This document shows positions 1 through 9,232 of a DNA stretch of 64,000 nt, piece by piece. This DNA comes from Aminobacter anthyllidis (GTDB lineage Bacteria > Pseudomonadota > Alphaproteobacteria > Rhizobiales > Rhizobiaceae): positions 744,001 to 808,000 of the forward strand of contig NZ_JAFLWW010000002.1 of NCBI RefSeq assembly GCF_018555685.1, in the 5' to 3' direction. The notes beneath the pieces were generated by a model that was not told where the DNA came from, searched no databases, and worked only from the letters and a program-made list of their open reading frames with translations. The first letter of the stretch is position 1. Every line of letters starts with the position of its first letter. The translations under genes were made by a program, and so were the position numbers.

Positions 1-451
1 CGGGCTCTTCCTGGGCCGTGAAGAACCCGTCGTGAACCACGACGATCTTGTGCTGCGGAGCAATCTGGCTCAGGCGCGCGGCTGCCCGCTCGGCATTGGC
101 GCGCTTGGCGCCGAGCAGCGCAACGGTCAGCGGCTTGTCGCTCGCTTTCAGCAGGTCGGGCACGAAATCGGTGCCGTTGAGGTTGTCTGGAAAGGGCGCG
201 CCATAAAGCCAGCGCGCGGCGATATCGACGCCGATGCCGTCGGCCAGGACCAGGAAATCGTTCAGTACCGCGGCAAAATCCTTGTCGGAACAAGCGACGT
301 TGGCGTTGTGGGCATTGAGGAAGCTGACCTTGGTGAAGGTCCTTTTCCTGATCATCTGCGACAGCAGCGAGATCGCCTCGTCGCGCCGCAAGCTGGCAAC
401 CCGGATGCCGAGAATGCTGCGGTAGGGTGCGGCCACTTTTGGAATCGTCAT
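1..451 (-). CDS. WecG/TagA/CpsF family glycosyltransferase (C-terminus cut by window edge)
   Basis: The reverse strand translates openly from an ATG at 451 to the left edge, about 150 residues. I see the family landmarks FLNAHNANVA, ADGIGVDIAARWL and NGTDFVPDLL, where the Asp and Asn/Thr residues build the donor-sugar pocket of GT26 enzymes. Such enzymes move a sugar (ManNAc-type in WecG and TagA) onto a lipid-linked intermediate at the inner face of the membrane during polysaccharide synthesis. The start lies 2 nt past the stop of the upstream GT4 gene, so the two are translationally coupled. The exact sugar cannot be told. The 3' end is outside the window. Confidence 0.85.
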   Translation of the reverse strand, partial: MTIPKVAAPYRSILGIRVASLRRDEAISLLSQMIRKRTFTKVSFLNAHNANVACSDKDFAAVLNDFLVLADGIGVDIAARWLYGAPFPDNLNGTDFVPDLLKASDKPLTVALLGAKRANAERAAARLSQIAPQHKIVVVHDGFFTAQEEP

Positions 452-453
452 GC

Positions 454-1629
454 TCACGCCGCCACCTCGTGTGCGCCTGCACCAAGCTTGGCGAGGCCGA
501 GCGCCACCGCCACGTCGAGAGCGCCGATCTGCCGGCGATGAAAATCCGAACCGTCGACGTCAGCGATCTTCTGATCGACGGTTCGTTCAAGCGCCTCGGC
601 AAAGGCTACGGGATCGTCGGTCATGGTGCAATTGGCTGGCTTGTAGGCAATGCCGCGCAGCGAATGCGCGGTTGCCACCGACGGCAGGCCCAGTTCGAAC
701 GTCTCGATGGTCTTGAGCTGGACACCGCTACCCGATGTGCTGACGAGCGGGATGACGGCGGCACTTCGCACGAAGGCCTGGGCATCGGGCACGCGGCCGA
801 CAAATTTGACGCCGGGATGGGGCGAGGACACGCCAGCCGGCACGCTACCCGCAATATGGATGCGGAAGTCACGGCGCAGATGCGGCACGACCTTGCCAAG
901 GAACCAGTCGAGGCCGATGCGATTCGGCTCCCAGGTCCAGGTACCGATCAGCGCCGCGTCGCAGTCGATAACGCGCTTTCCCTGTACATTTGGGGGCTGC
1001 GAGCGGGTGACGAGCGGCAGCGCCACAGAACGCTTATCGGAGGCAACGCCCAACTCGGCGCGATCCTCTTCTGCGAGCGTGAAGACGAAACGTGCATTGC
1101 GGCACAAGCGCTTTTCGATGCCTTCGAGCAGTCTTGCCTCGCGGCGAAACAGCAGGCGCTGAAAGGCGCCATTTGCGGCGCGCGAGTTCTCGGCTGCCGA
1201 GCGGAACTCGACGTTATGCGCGACGAAGATCGAGGGGCGGTCCTGAAAGATGCCTTCGAACGCAGCGGCCATCTGTACCGAATTGAGGATGTAGCCGTCG
1301 AACGGACCCGCCGCCGCGATTGCCTGGCGCACCGTTTCATCCGACACGATACGCAGTTTGGCCGAGGCGAATGTCAGCCCGGACGCGACCGCGCTCGCCA
1401 GCCAGGCAAGCTTGCGCGGCAAGGGTGCCGCATCGGTGCGCACGTCGAGCGAGCCGAGCAGGATGGTGTTTTCGGGATCGGACGGCGGCTTGCCGGGCCA
1501 ACCGAAGCCAAGCACGGTCACGCGAACGCCGGCCCGGCGCAGCGCATCGATGATCGCCTGGTTGGCGATCTCGTAGCCCGAAGACAGTGCTCCGTCAGGC
1601 ACGATGGATGTGGCAAACAGCAGATGCAT
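454..1629 (-). CDS. GT4-type (GT-B) glycosyltransferase
   Basis: A protein of 391 residues with GT-B architecture. The N-terminal acceptor domain starts MHLLFATSIVPDGA. The C-terminal donor domain holds GTWTWEPNRIGLDWF and a late segment, TSGSGVQLKTIETFELGLP, which matches the nucleotide-sugar loop with the conserved glutamates of GT4 enzymes. I chose the ATG at 1629 because AGGAA lies 9 nt upstream; an ATG 30 nt further upstream lacks this. It is followed at once by the WecG/TagA-type gene, and divergent from a GT2 gene and an O-antigen ligase, so a role in exopolysaccharide or O-antigen assembly is inferred. Donor and acceptor are unknown. Confidence 0.85.
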   Translation of the reverse strand: MHLLFATSIVPDGALSSGYEIANQAIIDALRRAGVRVTVLGFGWPGKPPSDPENTILLGSLDVRTDAAPLPRKLAWLASAVASGLTFASAKLRIVSDETVRQAIAAAGPFDGYILNSVQMAAAFEGIFQDRPSIFVAHNVEFRSAAENSRAANGAFQRLLFRREARLLEGIEKRLCRNARFVFTLAEEDRAELGVASDKRSVALPLVTRSQPPNVQGKRVIDCDAALIGTWTWEPNRIGLDWFLGKVVPHLRRDFRIHIAGSVPAGVSSPHPGVKFVGRVPDAQAFVRSAAVIPLVSTSGSGVQLKTIETFELGLPSVATAHSLRGIAYKPANCTMTDDPVAFAEALERTVDQKIADVDGSDFHRRQIGALDVAVALGLAKLGAGAHEVAA

Positions 1630-1796
1630 CACAACAAGTTCCTGCCTATGCCCTAACAAAGCGCGGTGAAGTCTTCATTAAGCAATTTCAGCCGCTTGTG
1701 GAACCTGCCCGACAAACCGCAGTTCGCTCATCGGTTGTTTAACTGACCGTTATCGCGCCCATGATAGCGAGAGGCATCGATAACCGGCGGCTTTTC

Positions 1797-2795
1797 ATGA
1801 ATGCTCTACCTCCGCTCAAGTCCGTGACCGTTGCCGGCACCTCGCCCGCACTGACGGTGGACGACGTCGAGGTGGTGGTCACCCTGCCAACCTTTCGCCG
1901 GCCCAAGCAATTGCTGGCAACGCTCGATTCGCTCGCCAGGCAAAAGACCGCGCGCAAGTTCGCCGTCATCGTCATGGAGAATGACGACGAGGGCAACGAG
2001 GGCAAACGCGCCGCCTTGCCGCTGTTTGAAAGTGGGGAGATGACGGGGCTGGTCATCGTCGCGCATGAACGCGGCAACTGCAGCGCCTACAATGCCGGCT
2101 GGCACACCGCCCTGCTGCGCTTCCCGAACTTCACCCGGCTCCTGGTCATCGACGACGACGAACTGGCCGATCCCTTGTGGCTGGAAACCATGTGCCTGGC
2201 TGCCGAACGCCTCGGCGTCGATATCGTCGGCGGGCCCCAGGTGCCTGTTTTCGCCGACCCCGCTCACCAGGTCTGGGCGACTCATCCGGTCTTTGCCCCA
2301 CCCTACTCCGTAACCGGTCCGGTTGGCGCGCTGTACTCCTCGGGAAACCTGCTGGTCAGCCGCGACGTTCTTCTGGCGATGGGCCCGCCTTTCCTCGACC
2401 TGCGCTTCAATTTCATGGGCGGCGGCGATTCGGATTTCCTCAGCCGCTCGGCACAGAAGGGCTTCAAGCTCGGCTGGTGCGCGGAAGCAAAACTGTTCGA
2501 GACTGTTCCGGCGCGGCGCACCGAGACCGACTGGATCCGCGCGCGCGGCCTGCGCAACGGCGTCATCTCGACGCTGGTCGCCAAGAAGAAATATGCCGGC
2601 ACGCCGTTTGCCAACACACGCGTCTTCCTGAAAAGCCTGGCGCTGCTTGGCGCCTCGCCGTTGCGCGCGCTGAAGCGTCTTGTCGAGACAGGCTCGCCGT
2701 CGGTCGCCGTGTACCCGATCCATGTGGCACTTGGCCGTGTGATGGCCGAGTTTGGTTATGCCAATGAGCAATATCGCCAGCCTGAGAAGAACTGA
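1797..2795 (+). CDS. GT2 family glycosyltransferase
   Basis: 332 residues with a GT-A fold. VVVTLPTFRRPKQLLATLDSL opens the nucleotide-binding domain, NAGWHTAL follows, and LLVIDDDELADPLW carries the acidic metal-binding motif (DDDE variant of DxD). FMGGGDSDFLSR near residue 210 resembles the catalytic-base region of inverting GT2 enzymes. An in-frame start 36 nt upstream is possible; I chose MNALPPLKS. It overlaps the O-antigen ligase gene by 32 nt, so the two are probably co-translated. It likely adds one sugar of a cell-surface polysaccharide on the cytoplasmic side of the membrane. Substrate not predictable. Confidence 0.83.
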   Translation: MNALPPLKSVTVAGTSPALTVDDVEVVVTLPTFRRPKQLLATLDSLARQKTARKFAVIVMENDDEGNEGKRAALPLFESGEMTGLVIVAHERGNCSAYNAGWHTALLRFPNFTRLLVIDDDELADPLWLETMCLAAERLGVDIVGGPQVPVFADPAHQVWATHPVFAPPYSVTGPVGALYSSGNLLVSRDVLLAMGPPFLDLRFNFMGGGDSDFLSRSAQKGFKLGWCAEAKLFETVPARRTETDWIRARGLRNGVISTLVAKKKYAGTPFANTRVFLKSLALLGASPLRALKRLVETGSPSVAVYPIHVALGRVMAEFGYANEQYRQPEKN

Positions 2796-4077
2796 CACGG
2801 CGCCGCTGACCGCGGCGTTCACCGCATCGGGCATCGCCACCGCGATGGCAGCGATGGTGTTGACCATCGTCATCGTGTCGTTCAGGCCGTTCCAGCCGGC
2901 CGGCGCCGGCGCCATAGAGGGCGGCGACATCGTCAACCAACTGGGCTTCGGCTCGCTTGGCGCGTTCGCCATCTTTTCGCTGGCGACCATGGCCAATCCG
3001 GGCCGGCTTCGCGCCATTGCCGGGCTGCCCTGGGCCGTGCTGTTGTGCTTCTTCCTGATCTCCGTCGGTGAAGCGGCCGATCCTGGCGCAGCGTTCCGGG
3101 CTGCAAGTTTCACGCTCATCGGCATCATCGCCATGGCAACCGTGCTCGCATTGCCGCGTGATGGCGATTCCTTCTCGACGGTGCTGGTGGTTGCCGGCTT
3201 CTTCGTCGTCGGGCTGAGTTACGCCGGCGTCATCCTGTATCCCAGCGTGGCGATCCACGGCGCCGATGGCTTCGAGCCCGAGCATTCCGGCCTGTGGCGC
3301 GGCGCGTTCAGCCACAAGAACATCGCTGCCCCCGTCATGGCCTGCTTCAGCTTCGCCGGCATCTATCTGATCCGCCGGCACTGGCGCTGGTCTGGCTACA
3401 TCCTCTTGGCGATGTCCATGTTCTTCATGATCCACACCGGCTCGAAGACGACGGCCGGGCTGGTGCCGCTGTCAATCATGCTCGTGCTGCTGCCCGGTTT
3501 GGTCGGCATGCGGCTCGGCACACCGACACTGTTTGCGCTGGCTGTCATCGGCACGGCATTGGCCACGCTGGGCATCGTCTTCATCGAGCCGCTGAAACAA
3601 CTGGCCGCATACCATTTCCCCGAACTCACCTACACAGGTCGCACGACCGTCTGGGCTTTCGCCGGCGAGATGATCGCCCGGAAACCGTGGTTCGGATATG
3701 GCTATGAAAGCTTCTGGGGCACACCGCTGGTGACCGGCATCGGCCATGCCTTCGACCAGGGCTGGGATATCCGCTTCATCGTGCACGGCCACAACGGCTA
3801 CATCGACATAGCGGTGACCATGGGCCTGCCCGCGCTTGCCGTCGCCGTCTATGTTTTCCTGATCGCACCGCTGCGCGACTACATGCGCATCCCGCTCTAC
3901 AAGGAGAACGTCTTCCTCGGCGATTTCTTCATGATGGTGGTGCTTTTCACCGCGCTCAACGCGTTCCTCGAAAGCTTCTTCTTTCGCCGCATCGATCCGG
4001 TCTGGATGTTCTTCGTCTTCGGCATTCTTGGGCTGAGGATGGTTTCGCGGATGGTCATCCACAAGAGCACCGGCTGA
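2764..4077 (+). CDS. O-antigen ligase/polymerase family membrane protein
   Basis: About 437 residues with roughly ten hydrophobic segments and a large extracytoplasmic loop between the late helices. The loop carries YTGRTTVWAFAGEMIARKPWFGYGYESFW and a downstream GHNGYID, the Wzy_C (PF04932) hallmarks of O-antigen ligases and polymerases such as ExoQ and WaaL, with R, H and N residues essential in studied members. Known family role: polymerisation or ligation of lipid-linked polysaccharide in the periplasmic leaflet. Starts at 2752, 2758 and 2764 are all possible. It overlaps the upstream GT2 gene, which supports one polysaccharide operon. Ligase and polymerase activities cannot be separated from sequence. 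Confidence 0.82.
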   Translation: MSNIASLRRTDTAPLTAAFTASGIATAMAAMVLTIVIVSFRPFQPAGAGAIEGGDIVNQLGFGSLGAFAIFSLATMANPGRLRAIAGLPWAVLLCFFLISVGEAADPGAAFRAASFTLIGIIAMATVLALPRDGDSFSTVLVVAGFFVVGLSYAGVILYPSVAIHGADGFEPEHSGLWRGAFSHKNIAAPVMACFSFAGIYLIRRHWRWSGYILLAMSMFFMIHTGSKTTAGLVPLSIMLVLLPGLVGMRLGTPTLFALAVIGTALATLGIVFIEPLKQLAAYHFPELTYTGRTTVWAFAGEMIARKPWFGYGYESFWGTPLVTGIGHAFDQGWDIRFIVHGHNGYIDIAVTMGLPALAVAVYVFLIAPLRDYMRIPLYKENVFLGDFFMMVVLFTALNAFLESFFFRRIDPVWMFFVFGILGLRMVSRMVIHKSTG

Positions 4078-4122
4078 CAAAACACGCTTGATCCGCCCTG
4101 GCGGCCAAGCCATGCTCACGCC

Positions 4123-5238
4123 ATGGCCACCTTGGTTACACGACGCCGGATGCTCGCCCAGACGCTGGGCCTCGGCATCGCCTCGTTGCTTGCGGCTCCC
4201 GCTGCTCGCAGCGCCCATCGTCCGAGAACCGACGCCACGTTCCTGTTTGCCGCCGACATCCACACCTGCCGCATGGCGAGCGGTCTGAGCCCGAATTGCC
4301 AGGCCGAGGGCAAGACCGACCAGAACCTGCGCCGGCATATCGCGGCGCTGAACGAGGTCGGTGAATTCGCATGGCCGCGCGAGATCGGCGGCGTGACGAG
4401 TGGACTGGCAAGCGCTGGCCAAAGGATCGACCGTCCGCTTGGTCTGGTCGTCGGCGGCGACATGACCGACGATGGTGGCGGCCAGGTGACGCAGCCGCAT
4501 GAAGGCACGCAACTCCTGCAGTTCAGCCAGCGCTACCAGGAGGGCACCGGGCCGGACCGTGTGCATGTGCCTGTCTATGTCGGGCTCGGCAACCACGATC
4601 TCGACCAGGACGGCCCTGTGCCGCATGTCGACTTGTACCGGCGCGAGATGCGCGACTATGTCGAGATCAACCACCGCCCGAGCGTGTTCTTCAAGCCGCC
4701 GGTGCCGGCGACCAACTACGACGCGCTGTCCGACTGCTACTCCTGGCATTGGGGCGGGCTGCACCTGGTGCAGACGCATCGCTTCGCCGGCGACATATCC
4801 AAGGGGGCTGTCAGCGCGCTCGACTGGCTGAAGCGAGACCTGGATGACAACGCAGGCGACGGTCGACCGGTGATCTTGTTCCAGCACTATGGATGGGACC
4901 CGTTTTCGACCGAGCGGTGGGATGCGGATGCCCACACCTTCGACGATACCGGCAGCGGCAACCCGCATTGGTGGAGCGATGACGACCGGCGTGCGCTGCT
5001 CGAGGCCATCGCCGGCCACAACGTGATTGGCGTCTTCCATGGCCACCAGCACGAAACCGCGATGGTCTACAAGCGCGACGGGCTCGACCTGTTCAAGCCA
5101 AAGGCGGCCTTCATGGGTGGCTTCGCGCTTGTCCGCGTCACCGATGCCTTCATGGACGTGGTCCTCGCCGAGGCCGGCCCGCATGGCGGCGTCACCTTCA
5201 CCAATGCCTTCAGCAAGGTGCTGGACCACACACGCTGA
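4123..5238 (+). CDS. Calcineurin-like metallophosphoesterase with Tat-type signal
   Basis: 371 residues. The N-terminus, TRRRMLAQTLGLGIASLLAA, is a twin-arginine-like signal, so export of the folded protein to the periplasm is inferred. The metal-site motifs of the metallophosphatase fold appear in order: FAADIH, GGDMTD, GLGNHDLD, FQHYGWD and GHQHE, giving a complete two-metal site. The substrate, possibly a phosphodiester or lipid-linked phosphate, is unknown. It begins 45 nt after the O-antigen ligase gene on the same strand and may belong to the same transcription unit, although a separate housekeeping role is equally possible. Confidence 0.82.
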   Translation: MATLVTRRRMLAQTLGLGIASLLAAPAARSAHRPRTDATFLFAADIHTCRMASGLSPNCQAEGKTDQNLRRHIAALNEVGEFAWPREIGGVTSGLASAGQRIDRPLGLVVGGDMTDDGGGQVTQPHEGTQLLQFSQRYQEGTGPDRVHVPVYVGLGNHDLDQDGPVPHVDLYRREMRDYVEINHRPSVFFKPPVPATNYDALSDCYSWHWGGLHLVQTHRFAGDISKGAVSALDWLKRDLDDNAGDGRPVILFQHYGWDPFSTERWDADAHTFDDTGSGNPHWWSDDDRRALLEAIAGHNVIGVFHGHQHETAMVYKRDGLDLFKPKAAFMGGFALVRVTDAFMDVVLAEAGPHGGVTFTNAFSKVLDHTR

Positions 5239-5304
5239 AGTGGCGTTGCACCCTTCCGCATGGCTCCAAGACGGTCTATGTCAGTTGTATTCGGAGGGCT
5301 TTGC

Positions 5305-6120
5305 ATGACCATCAGACTGATCCTCGCCGGCTGCGGCAACATGGGCTACGCTATGCTCACGGGCTGGCTCAACTCGGGCAAGCTCGCGCCTGAGGAAACG
5401 TTCGTGGTCGAACCCAATGCGGAGCTTCGCGCCCGCGCGGCCGATCTCGGCAGCCGTGTCGCTTCGGAAGTCGGTGGCATTCCCGCCGATGCGGATCCCG
5501 GGATCGTGGTCATCGCGGTCAAGCCGCAGGTCATCCGTGAGGTCACATCAGGCTATCGCCGCTTCGGAAACGGCAAGGCGACCTTCGTCTCCGTCGCGGC
5601 GGGCACGCCCGTCGCGACCTTTGCCGACATCCTCGGCAGCCACACGCCCATCGCGCGCTGCATGCCCAATACGCCGGCGGCCATCGGCAAGGGCATGATG
5701 GTGCTCTATTCCAACGAGTATGTCACGGAGGCGGCCAAGGAGACGGTCGGCGATCTCCTGTCGGCAAGCGGCGAAGTCGCCACCATCGCCGACGAAGGAT
5801 TGATGGATGCGGTGACGGCGGTCTCCGGTTCAGGACCGGCCTACATCTTCCATTTCATCGAGTGCCTGACGGCAGCGGCCGAGAACGCCGGCTTGCCGCC
5901 GAAGACGGCGGCCCTTCTTGCCATGCAGACGGTCTATGGCGCAGCGAGCCTGGCCGCCGAAAGCCGCGAAGACCCAGCCGTCCTACGCCGCCAGGTGACA
6001 AGCCCGAACGGCACGACTGCGGCAGCGCTCGGTGTGCTGATGGGTGACGACCGCCTGAAGATCCTGCTCACCGAAGCCGTCGAAGCGGCCCGGCTGCGCT
6101 CGATCGAACTCGGCAAATAG
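5305..6120 (+). CDS. proC: Pyrroline-5-carboxylate reductase
   Basis: 271 residues, typical ProC length. It catalyses the NAD(P)H-dependent reduction of 1-pyrroline-5-carboxylate to L-proline, the last step of proline synthesis, in the cytoplasm. The N-terminal Rossmann motif is ILAGCGNMGYAM; VIAVKPQ and RCMPNTPAAIGKG follow. The C-terminal dimerisation domain carries the family signature region from AVSGSGPAY to RRQVTSPNGTTAAAL. GGAGGG sits 7-13 nt before the ATG and settles the start. It ends at the very base before the convergent ModE-like gene, which shares no intergenic space with it. Confidence 0.95.
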   Translation: MTIRLILAGCGNMGYAMLTGWLNSGKLAPEETFVVEPNAELRARAADLGSRVASEVGGIPADADPGIVVIAVKPQVIREVTSGYRRFGNGKATFVSVAAGTPVATFADILGSHTPIARCMPNTPAAIGKGMMVLYSNEYVTEAAKETVGDLLSASGEVATIADEGLMDAVTAVSGSGPAYIFHFIECLTAAAENAGLPPKTAALLAMQTVYGAASLAAESREDPAVLRRQVTSPNGTTAAALGVLMGDDRLKILLTEAVEAARLRSIELGK

Positions 6121-6462
6121 CTATTTGGCGTCGGCTTCAGCCTGCAGCGCCTTGACGTAAGGCGCTGCCGCCTCGTGGACCGCGCGCTCCATGTCGCGGA
6201 ACCGGCGCACGACATCTTCACCAACTGGCGTAAGCTCAGCACCGCCGCCGTGCTTGCCACCCGTCTTGGCTGTCACCAACGGCTTGCCGAACATGTCCTT
6301 CATCTCTTCGACCAGATCCCAGGCGCGCTTGTAGGACATCTCCATGGCGCGCGCCGCCGCCGAGATCGAGCCGGTGGCGGCGATCTGCTCGAGCAGTTCG
6401 ACCTTGCCCGGACCGAGACGGCCCTTGGGGTCGAGATACAATCGCAACGTCAGAGATGGCAT
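6121..6462 (-). CDS. ModE-like winged-helix molybdate regulator, DNA-binding domain only
   Basis: 113 residues that match only the N-terminal winged-helix domain of ModE: a helix-turn-helix segment IAATGSISAAARAMEMSYKRAWDLVEEM followed by a wing and GGKHGGGAELTPVGEDVV. Full-length ModE (about 260 residues) has two molybdate-binding Mop domains at its C-terminus; these are absent. The start overlaps the end of modC by 13 nt, so it is the last gene of modABC-modE. It probably binds the palindrome upstream of modA. How it senses molybdate without a Mop domain is unclear; ModC in the same operon does carry one. Confidence 0.85.
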   Translation of the reverse strand: MPSLTLRLYLDPKGRLGPGKVELLEQIAATGSISAAARAMEMSYKRAWDLVEEMKDMFGKPLVTAKTGGKHGGGAELTPVGEDVVRRFRDMERAVHEAAAPYVKALQAEADAK

Positions 6463-7589
6463 CGGCTCGCTCCAGTCAGTCGCTGGTTAGCACAAGCGGC
6501 GCCCCCCGGAGAAAGATTGGCGCGGTCGAAAGCAACGGTCTTGATGACGGCGAACACCTCGCGCCCGACGGCAAGATGCAACGTCTCGAAGGACTGGCGG
6601 GTGATGCGCGACACCAGCAGGTCGCCATGGCAGTCGAGCTTGAGGTCGACCTGGGTGCCGTCGACCTGGCTGATCTCGGCGATACGCCCCGGCAGGATGT
6701 TGAGCGCGCTGAGCCCCTTCGGCCGTTCGGTCGCGATCATCACGTCGCGGGCGCGGATGCGGACGCGCACCGCGGCACCCTCGGGCCTTGCGATGCGGGG
6801 CACGCGCATTTCGCCTGCCGCAGTACCGAGCACCGTCATGCCGAAGTTTTCGTCATGGTGCAGGACCGTCATGTCGAGCACTGCGCCACCCTCGCCCACC
6901 TCTTCCGGAGGCAACAGGTCGAGGCGCTGCATGATCTCGATCGTCGGCCCCGACGCGGCGACCTTGCCTTCGGCCATCACCACGATGTCGGTGGCAAGCC
7001 GCGCCACCTCCGCGATGGAATGGCTGACATAAACGATCGGAATCTTCGTCTCGTCGCGCAGGCGCTCGAGATAGGGCATGATTTCAGACTTGCGCGCGTC
7101 GTCGAGCGAGGCCAGCGGCTCATCCATCAAAAGCAGTCTCGGACTGGCAAGCAGCGCCCGGCCGATGGCGACACGTTGTTTTTCGCCGCCCGAAAGCAGG
7201 TTCGGTCGCCGCGCCAGCAGATGGCCGATGCCGAGCATCTCGACGACCCGCTCGAACTCGGCATAACGCTCCGCCTGCGGCGTGAACCAGCGGCCGTAGA
7301 GCAGGTTCGAACGCACGCTGAGATGCGGAAACAGCCTCGCATCCTGGAAGACAAAGCCGACGCGGCGTTTGTGGGCGGGCACGAAGCTGCGCGATGCGGT
7401 GTCGACCAGCGTCCGCCCGTCGACGGCGATGCGTCCGTTGTCCGGGCGTATCAGCCCGGCGATGATGTTGATGAGCGAGGTCTTGCCCGACCCCGACGGC
7501 CCGAACAAAGCGGTCAGGCGGCCGGCGCTCTCGAAGCTGGCTTCGAGGTTCAAAGCGCCAAGGCGATGATGGATATCGACGAGCAGCAT
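6450..7589 (-). CDS. modC: Molybdate ABC transporter ATP-binding protein
   Basis: 379 residues. The ATPase domain has Walker A GPSGSGKTS, the Q-loop region FVFQDARLFPHL, signature LSGGEKQR, Walker B LLLMDEPLASLDD and the switch His in VYVSHS. Residues from about 300 on, starting GLSALNILPG, form a Mop domain that binds molybdate and in ModC is thought to regulate transport. It drives import of molybdate for molybdenum-cofactor enzymes at the inner membrane. The start overlaps the modB stop (TAATG) and its end overlaps the ModE-like gene, so modB-modC-modE are translationally coupled. Confidence 0.95.
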   Translation of the reverse strand: MLLVDIHHRLGALNLEASFESAGRLTALFGPSGSGKTSLINIIAGLIRPDNGRIAVDGRTLVDTASRSFVPAHKRRVGFVFQDARLFPHLSVRSNLLYGRWFTPQAERYAEFERVVEMLGIGHLLARRPNLLSGGEKQRVAIGRALLASPRLLLMDEPLASLDDARKSEIMPYLERLRDETKIPIVYVSHSIAEVARLATDIVVMAEGKVAASGPTIEIMQRLDLLPPEEVGEGGAVLDMTVLHHDENFGMTVLGTAAGEMRVPRIARPEGAAVRVRIRARDVMIATERPKGLSALNILPGRIAEISQVDGTQVDLKLDCHGDLLVSRITRQSFETLHLAVGREVFAVIKTVAFDRANLSPGGAACANQRLTGASRCHL

Positions 7590-8284
7590 TATCCGGCATC
7601 CAGGCGTTGGCCGATGCGGCGGGCGAAGATTTCAGAGACGACGAGCGCGATCATCGAAATGGCGATCGAGATCAAGGTCAGCCGCATGGCCCCCGCATCG
7701 CCGCCGGGGACTTGCGTGAAGGTGTAGATCGCCGACGGCAGGGTCTGCGTCTCGCCCGGAATATTGGAAACGAAGGTGATGGTGGCACCGAACTCGCCCA
7801 TCGCCTTGGCAAACGACAGGATCATGCCGGCAACGACGCCGGGCAGGATCAGCGGCAGCGTCACCGTCAGAAACACCCAGAGCGGGCTGGCGCCGAGCGT
7901 GCCGGCTGCCGATTCGAGGCGCCGGTCGACGGCTTCGATGGACAGGCGGATGGCCCGCACCATCAAGGGAAAACCCATGATCGCGCAGGCAAGGGCGGCA
8001 CCGGTCCAGCGGAAGGAAAAGACGATGCCGAAATATTCGTCGAGAAACGAGCCGATCGGCCCGCGCCGGCCGAAGCTCAGCAACAGCAGATAGCCGGTGA
8101 CGACAGGAGGGAGGACGAGCGGCAAATGGACGACGCCATTGAGCAGTGACTTGCCCCAGAATTTTCCGCGCGCCAGCAGCAGGGCGATGGCAATGCCGAA
8201 TGGCAGGCTGGCGGCCATTGCCCACAGCCCGACCTTGATCGACAGGCGGACCGCATTCCATTCGTCAGGAGTGAGGTCCAGCAT
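7589..8284 (-). CDS. modB: Molybdate ABC transporter permease
   Basis: 231 residues with five to six membrane helices. The cytoplasmic EAA loop, the contact site for ModC, reads ESAAGTLGASPLWVFLTVTLPL. It forms the transmembrane channel for molybdate together with a second copy of itself. I chose the ATG at 8284 (MLDLTPDEWNAV) since ModB homologues start with this motif; the frame stays open 66 nt further upstream but that stretch is not conserved-looking. The modA-modB gap is about 100 nt and holds no clear terminator. Confidence 0.93.
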   Translation of the reverse strand: MLDLTPDEWNAVRLSIKVGLWAMAASLPFGIAIALLLARGKFWGKSLLNGVVHLPLVLPPVVTGYLLLLSFGRRGPIGSFLDEYFGIVFSFRWTGAALACAIMGFPLMVRAIRLSIEAVDRRLESAAGTLGASPLWVFLTVTLPLILPGVVAGMILSFAKAMGEFGATITFVSNIPGETQTLPSAIYTFTQVPGGDAGAMRLTLISIAISMIALVVSEIFARRIGQRLDAG

Positions 8285-8384
8285 TCCCCGCTCGTATTCC
8301 CTCAAAAGTCCGTCCCACCCCGCGATACGGGATGGGACGATGATTCCCAAAAACAGAGCCTAGCCGACAGGGGTAAACCAGTCG

Positions 8385-9185
8385 CTATTGGACCGGCGCC
8401 AGCACGGTGAAACCCTGGGCCTCGAAAAGCTCCTTGGCCTTGGCGGACTGAAGATATTTCACATACGCTTCTGCGTCTGCGTTCTTCGAGCCCGCCGTCA
8501 CGCCAACCGGATAGACGATGGGAGGATGCGAGTCTTCCGGGAAAAGGCCGACGATCTTGACGCCCGGCTCGGCGGTGGCGTCGGTCTGGTAGACGATGCC
8601 GAGCGGGGCCTCGCCGGTCGAGACCAGCTTGAGCGCGGCGCGCACGTTTTCAGCCTGCGCGATCTTGCCTTCGACCGAACCCCAGACGCCGAGCTTCTCG
8701 AGCGCTGCCTTGCCATACTTGCCGGCGGGCACGGCCTTGACATCGCCCATGGCGAGGCGGCCTTCGCCGAGCAGTCCGGCAAGGTCGAAATTCGCCGCGA
8801 TATCGGCCTTGGCCGCCGAATCCTTCGGCGCCACCAGCACGATGCGGTTGCCCAGCAGCTTCACCTCGGAGCCATCCTTGATGAGCTTCTTGTCGGCGAG
8901 ATACTTCATCCAGTCGAGGTCGGCGGAGATAAACACGTCAGCAGGCGCACCCCCTTCGATCTGCTTGGCCAGTGCCGAACTCGCGGCGTAGGAGGCGGTA
9001 GCGGACTTGCCGCCCTCGGCCTTCCAGGCCGTGTCGACGGCATCGAGCGCGTTCTTGAGGCTGGCGGCGGCAAACACCACGACGTCGCCATCGGCGCGTG
9101 CAGCCGGCAGGCCGAGCGCGAGAACCGCCGCAAGACCACCAGCCATCGCGGCAAGCCGCACCCCAAAACTCCTACGCGTGAACAT
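8385..9185 (-). CDS. modA: Molybdate ABC transporter substrate-binding protein
   Basis: 266 residues. An N-terminal export signal (MFTRRSFGVRLAAMAGG, cleavage probably after ARA) directs it to the periplasm. Mature-part motifs match ModA: VFAAASLKNALD, ASSALAKQIEGGAPADVFISAD and a C-terminal YPVGVT segment. The Ser and Ala of AASL and SSAL are the usual molybdate-binding positions. First gene of modABC-modE; a probable ModE box lies about 50 nt upstream. The start at 9185 is preferred over a GTG/ATG 18 nt upstream because it begins the signal peptide directly. Confidence 0.94.
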   Translation of the reverse strand: MFTRRSFGVRLAAMAGGLAAVLALGLPAARADGDVVVFAAASLKNALDAVDTAWKAEGGKSATASYAASSALAKQIEGGAPADVFISADLDWMKYLADKKLIKDGSEVKLLGNRIVLVAPKDSAAKADIAANFDLAGLLGEGRLAMGDVKAVPAGKYGKAALEKLGVWGSVEGKIAQAENVRAALKLVSTGEAPLGIVYQTDATAEPGVKIVGLFPEDSHPPIVYPVGVTAGSKNADAEAYVKYLQSAKAKELFEAQGFTVLAPVQ

Positions 9186-9232
9186 CAAAATTCCCTCCAC
9201 CATCTAGTCCAGCCCATCGCGGGCCGCGGATT

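Noticed and set aside
427-1656. Long plus-strand open frame of about 400 codons
   Set aside because: Exactly antisense to the GT4 gene; composition is Arg/Ala/Gly-rich and shows no family motif. Typical of high-GC antisense frames.
1806-3134. Long minus-strand frame antisense to GT2 and the O-antigen ligase
   Set aside because: The plus-strand genes carry clear motifs; this frame has none.
3472-5229. 585-codon minus-strand frame
   Set aside because: Covers the O-antigen ligase and metallophosphoesterase genes in antisense; no recognisable domain.
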